The position numbers and the translations under genes are program-made. A DNA stretch of 32,728 nucleotides from NCBI RefSeq assembly GCF_009601015.1, contig NZ_WITJ01000016.1:1-32728 (forward strand), given 5' to 3'. This DNA is from Lactococcus hircilactis. GTDB taxonomy: Bacteria > Bacillota > Bacilli > Lactobacillales > Streptococcaceae. Shown in pieces: positions 30,727 to 32,728 of this stretch (the first letter of the stretch is position 1; each line of letters begins with the position of its first letter). The notes beneath the pieces were generated by a model, which was not told the DNA's origin, ran no database searches, and was given only the letters and a program-made list of their open reading frames with translations.

Positions 30727-30755
30727 AAAAAAGGGGCTAAATTAGCCCCTTTTTT
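30727..30755. terminator. Perfect hairpin, repeat unit 2; also downstream of the third rep gene
   Basis: Perfect 14-bp arms around one central base, GGGGCTAA/TTAGCCCC with A6 and T8 runs. On the minus strand it lies about 33 bp after the stop of the rep gene at 30788 and would end its transcript. Confidence 0.88.
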
Positions 30756-30787
30756 TTCATACTTAATATTGAAGGTAAATATTTAGT

Positions 30788-32140
30788 TTATTTACTATCC
30801 CAAGGACCATTCATTGGTACATAGAAATCAGACGAACTATCAAAAACTAATTTATGTATATTTTGAGCCTTATACGTTGTTAGAAATGCTCTGTATTCTG
30901 AAAATTTATTTCCAAAAACAACACTCGGTCTAAAATTATTAATCATTTGATTGCTGTCTAGCTTCCAATCGATTGCTTTCATCTCAGCCACTTGTAACAA
31001 TTCATCTATCGCTACACCACTTTCAAGCAATTTATGAATCGGTTGAAGAAGTTGTATATCATCTAGTTCAAATTGAATATCATAATAATTTGGTAAATGT
31101 TTAATTATTCCGTTTTCATCTAAATTAAAATTTACTTTTGATAAGTAATTAAAGTATTCTAATACCATTCTTGCTTCGTTTATAAATGGACTAGCTGTAC
31201 CAGGAGAAGAAGTACGAGAATTCATAGATATATGATTGCTGCCTGATAAATCAGCATTAAATGGCGTATATGTAAATTCAATAGACTGTATTCTTCGTCC
31301 AGAAGTGTGATAAATATAATCTAAATTTTTAACAATTTGAGTTCCTTCAGGAGTAGTTAATTCTGATATTTCTTTAACCGCAGTTTCTAAATATTTTTTA
31401 CGATTTTTTCTGAGGTCAAATACCTCTTTGGTGTTAAAGGAGTCTTCTTGAGTCTTCAATATTTTAAGTATTTTTTTATCAAAATCATCAATTCTCATTT
31501 TTGTACCTTTTGGAAAACTCCTAAACTCGCTTATAAAGCGGTAAACACGTTTGGAGTACTTAGATGGCAGACTATTGTTTATTCCTCTGTTATATTGTAA
31601 GTGTTCAACCGTTCTCCAATCTTTTGAATTGATTAAGTCATAAACATATAGCGGTTTATCAATCACATGCCCTTTTGCATCAACTTGTTCTGAACTAATT
31701 TGAGCATTAGAAATTGTGAGTTTTACTTCTTTTTTAGTACCATCAAAATCAATTACACTGAAAATATTTATTGTTTTCCATGATTTGGGAGTGCCATCAT
31801 CATTTGTTTCTCTTACTTGATAGTACGAGAAATTTTTCAATGCCTCGTTTAAATCATACATTATTTTTTGTAGCCGTTTACCATTGTAGAGCGATTTCAC
31901 ACCATTTTTACGTGTTACCCACAATCCACCTAATTCCGCTAATTCCTGATAAGAAAATGTTACTGGTTCACTCCCGTTATAACGGTCTCTCAGCTCTCCA
32001 AGTATAGCATAAGTAATATTTTCACTTGCAGCATTTATATCTTCAGTAGAGAACATCTCAGGCAATTGACGGCTGTATTTAATATCTTTTCTAAATTTAT
32101 CTTCACTATCAAGTTCATCAAGTAAATCGTAACTTTGCAT
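30788..32140 (-). CDS. Replication initiator of the third replicon (Rep_3-like)
   Basis: A 450-aa protein with two probable winged-helix regions: VTFSYQELAELGGLWVTRKN near 60-78 and SKYSKRVYRFISEFRSFPKG near 199-218. The latter resembles the conserved S-YS-R-Y--- segment of Rep_3 initiators. The C-terminal 120 residues are more variable. It is clearly unlike the two RepB proteins in this window and is associated with a separate iteron array directly upstream and with parA-parB, forming a complete third replicon. The exact family is inferred from layout. SD AAAGAGGGG precedes the ATG by about six bases. Confidence 0.8.
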   Translation of the reverse strand: MQSYDLLDELDSEDKFRKDIKYSRQLPEMFSTEDINAASENITYAILGELRDRYNGSEPVTFSYQELAELGGLWVTRKNGVKSLYNGKRLQKIMYDLNEALKNFSYYQVRETNDDGTPKSWKTINIFSVIDFDGTKKEVKLTISNAQISSEQVDAKGHVIDKPLYVYDLINSKDWRTVEHLQYNRGINNSLPSKYSKRVYRFISEFRSFPKGTKMRIDDFDKKILKILKTQEDSFNTKEVFDLRKNRKKYLETAVKEISELTTPEGTQIVKNLDYIYHTSGRRIQSIEFTYTPFNADLSGSNHISMNSRTSSPGTASPFINEARMVLEYFNYLSKVNFNLDENGIIKHLPNYYDIQFELDDIQLLQPIHKLLESGVAIDELLQVAEMKAIDWKLDSNQMINNFRPSVVFGNKFSEYRAFLTTYKAQNIHKLVFDSSSDFYVPMNGPWDSK

Positions 32141-32186
32141 TTTAACCCCTCTTTCAGTATCAAGATAAAATAATATCTGATTTAAT

Positions 32187-32213
32187 CGTAAAAATTGTGT
32201 ATTTTTCGTTCAC
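32187..32213. promoter_or_regulatory. Inverted iteron in the promoter region of the third rep gene
   Basis: CGTAAAAATTGTGT (32187-32200) is an exact iteron in reverse orientation, and the next bases (ATTTTTCG) make a partial dyad with it. It lies about 50 bp upstream of the rep start. Such inverted iterons bind Rep dimers and repress the gene in Rep_3 plasmids. Confidence 0.6.
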
Positions 32214-32248
32214 TTTATAGAAGAAAGATAGAAAAACTTATATAAAAT

Positions 32249-32523
32249 ACAACATTTTTACGTCATAACCTTTGTTTTTATTAATATACACTATTTTTTT
32301 ATTCTTGTCTAGTAATAATACAACATTTTTACGATTTACAGCAACATTTTTACGCCACAAGCAACATTTTTACGATTATATACAACATTTTTACGTCATA
32401 GGTACACAATTTTTACTCCCTAATACGCAATTTTTACGACATATGTACAACATTTTTACTCCCTAGTACACAATTTTTACTCCTCAGTACAACATTTTTA
32501 CTCCTCAGTACAACATTTTTACG
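32249..32523. other. Replication origin of the third replicon: iteron array
   Basis: Direct repeats of the core ACAACATTTTTACG and near variants start at 32249 and then at 32320, 32341, 32361, 32382, 32404, 32425, 32447, 32468, 32489 and 32510. The last ten are spaced 20-22 bp, two helical turns, so Rep would load on one face. Variants replace ACAAC by GCAAC or ACACAA, and the final CG by CT. The A+T-rich stretch beyond (32524-32601, alternating TA) is the probable unwinding region. Confidence 0.92.
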
Positions 32524-32601
32524 ATATTAATAGCTATAAACCGTATGGTTAAGCCTTAAAATTGCCCCTTAATTGTAACTGTAACTATAACTATATATAT
32601 A

Positions 32602-32728
32602 TAAACCCGAATTGCTAGTTGATTATTTAGCCATGACTTGATACCCGATAGAATATCTTAAAGTCTCTGGTTCCAGTGATTTAGCTGATTTTAACAGTAA
32701 AGAATACGCTAAAAGTATCATCTCTAAT
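32602..32728. repeat. Right copy of exact 127-bp terminal inverted repeat
   Basis: Exact reverse complement of bases 1-127. It borders the A+T-rich edge of the third origin. Confidence 0.95.
32623..32727 (-). CDS. C-terminal fragment of unidentified, possibly transposase, gene (right end)
   Basis: Second copy of the frame at 2-106, on the opposite strand, ending LRYSIGYQVMAK. The remainder lies outside the window. Confidence 0.4.
   Translation of the reverse strand, partial: LEMILLAYSLLLKSAKSLEPETLRYSIGYQVMAK

Larger units (their letters stand above)
30276..30787. other. Noncoding region with two related repeat units and two GGGGCTAA terminators
   Basis: No gene is supported in these 510 bp. 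Two imperfect direct repeats of about 50 bp begin TTTGTGGTA and share TTTCTCTGTCCAAA (30380-30393 and 30657-30670). Each is followed downstream by a perfect GC-rich hairpin (30500-30529 and 30727-30755). A small inverted repeat CGTAAA/TTTACG occurs at 30441-30458. Possible roles are tandem small RNAs, parS-like centromere sites, or both. The par operon promoter must also lie near the left edge. Confidence 0.6.

Noticed and set aside
30586..30786. Plus-strand frame of 66 codons and the opposing minus-strand frame 30529-30711
   Set aside because: Both run through hairpin terminators and the repeat unit, lack ribosome sites and have no recognisable domain.
32272..32466. Plus-strand frame rich in HF and FLR repeats
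   Set aside because: It is the translation of the iteron array and not a protein.

Overview
The window looks like a large part of a low-GC lactococcal plasmid (Lactococcus lactis/cremoris type), or possibly nearly all of one. The reasons are two RepB-type theta replication proteins with 22-bp iteron origins, a RepX partner, an ISS1/IS946-type IS6 element, several IS3-family elements and cargo typical of lactococcal plasmids. There is no rRNA, tRNA or obvious chromosomal housekeeping gene. Most genes lie on the minus strand.

Layout. The two ends carry an exact 127-bp inverted repeat whose inward reading looks like the C-terminus of a transposase-like gene. From 0.2 to 9.5 kb, read on the minus strand from 9.5 kb down, come an iteron origin, repB, repX, a complete type I restriction-modification operon (hsdR-hsdM-hsdS) and, 30 bp further on, a SEFIR/TIR-domain gene that looks like an extra anti-phage effector. 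A terminator and a tiny membrane peptide follow. From 9.9 to 11.1 kb is a decayed mobilisation module (intact mobC, gutted relaxase gene, possible oriT). From 11.8 to 14.2 kb a Na+/H+ antiporter sits between a 141-bp IS6 mini-element and a full ISS1-like copy that has cut off a probable potassium-transporter gene. From 14.2 to 16.2 kb is an oleate hydratase gene with its own promoter and terminator. From 16.3 to 20.3 kb lie remnants of an IS and of a helicase/methylase-like gene, a second repB with a degenerate origin, a RelB/RelE-type toxin-antitoxin pair and an IS3-family element.

From 20.4 to 24.6 kb is a metal/oxidative-stress module: a heavy-metal P-type ATPase, a one-domain metal-binding protein, a Dps ferritin-like protein and an FNR-like regulator (Flp). 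The ATPase and metal-binding genes each have a perfect TTGAT-N4-ATCAA box exactly 22 bp upstream of the -10 hexamer, which argues that the module's own Flp activates both. From 24.7 to 28.1 kb is a stack of IS elements: an intact IS3-family element nested in an older IS3 remnant, then an IS110-family element with a long 5' noncoding region that probably specifies a bridge RNA. From 28.1 to 32.6 kb is a third replicon with a broken YolD-like gene, parB, parA, a small HTH protein, two related hairpin-terminated repeat units, a third Rep protein and an array of about ten iterons spaced 20-22 bp.

Overall the window reads as a mosaic cointegrate of at least three replicons assembled through IS elements. 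Best leads for new biology are the SEFIR gene embedded in the hsd operon, the Flp-driven metal module with its CPG-type ATPase, the duplicated hairpin units beside the third replicon and the IS110 noncoding RNA region. The exact 127-bp length of the terminal repeat is a warning that the ends may be an assembly boundary and not true telomeres.
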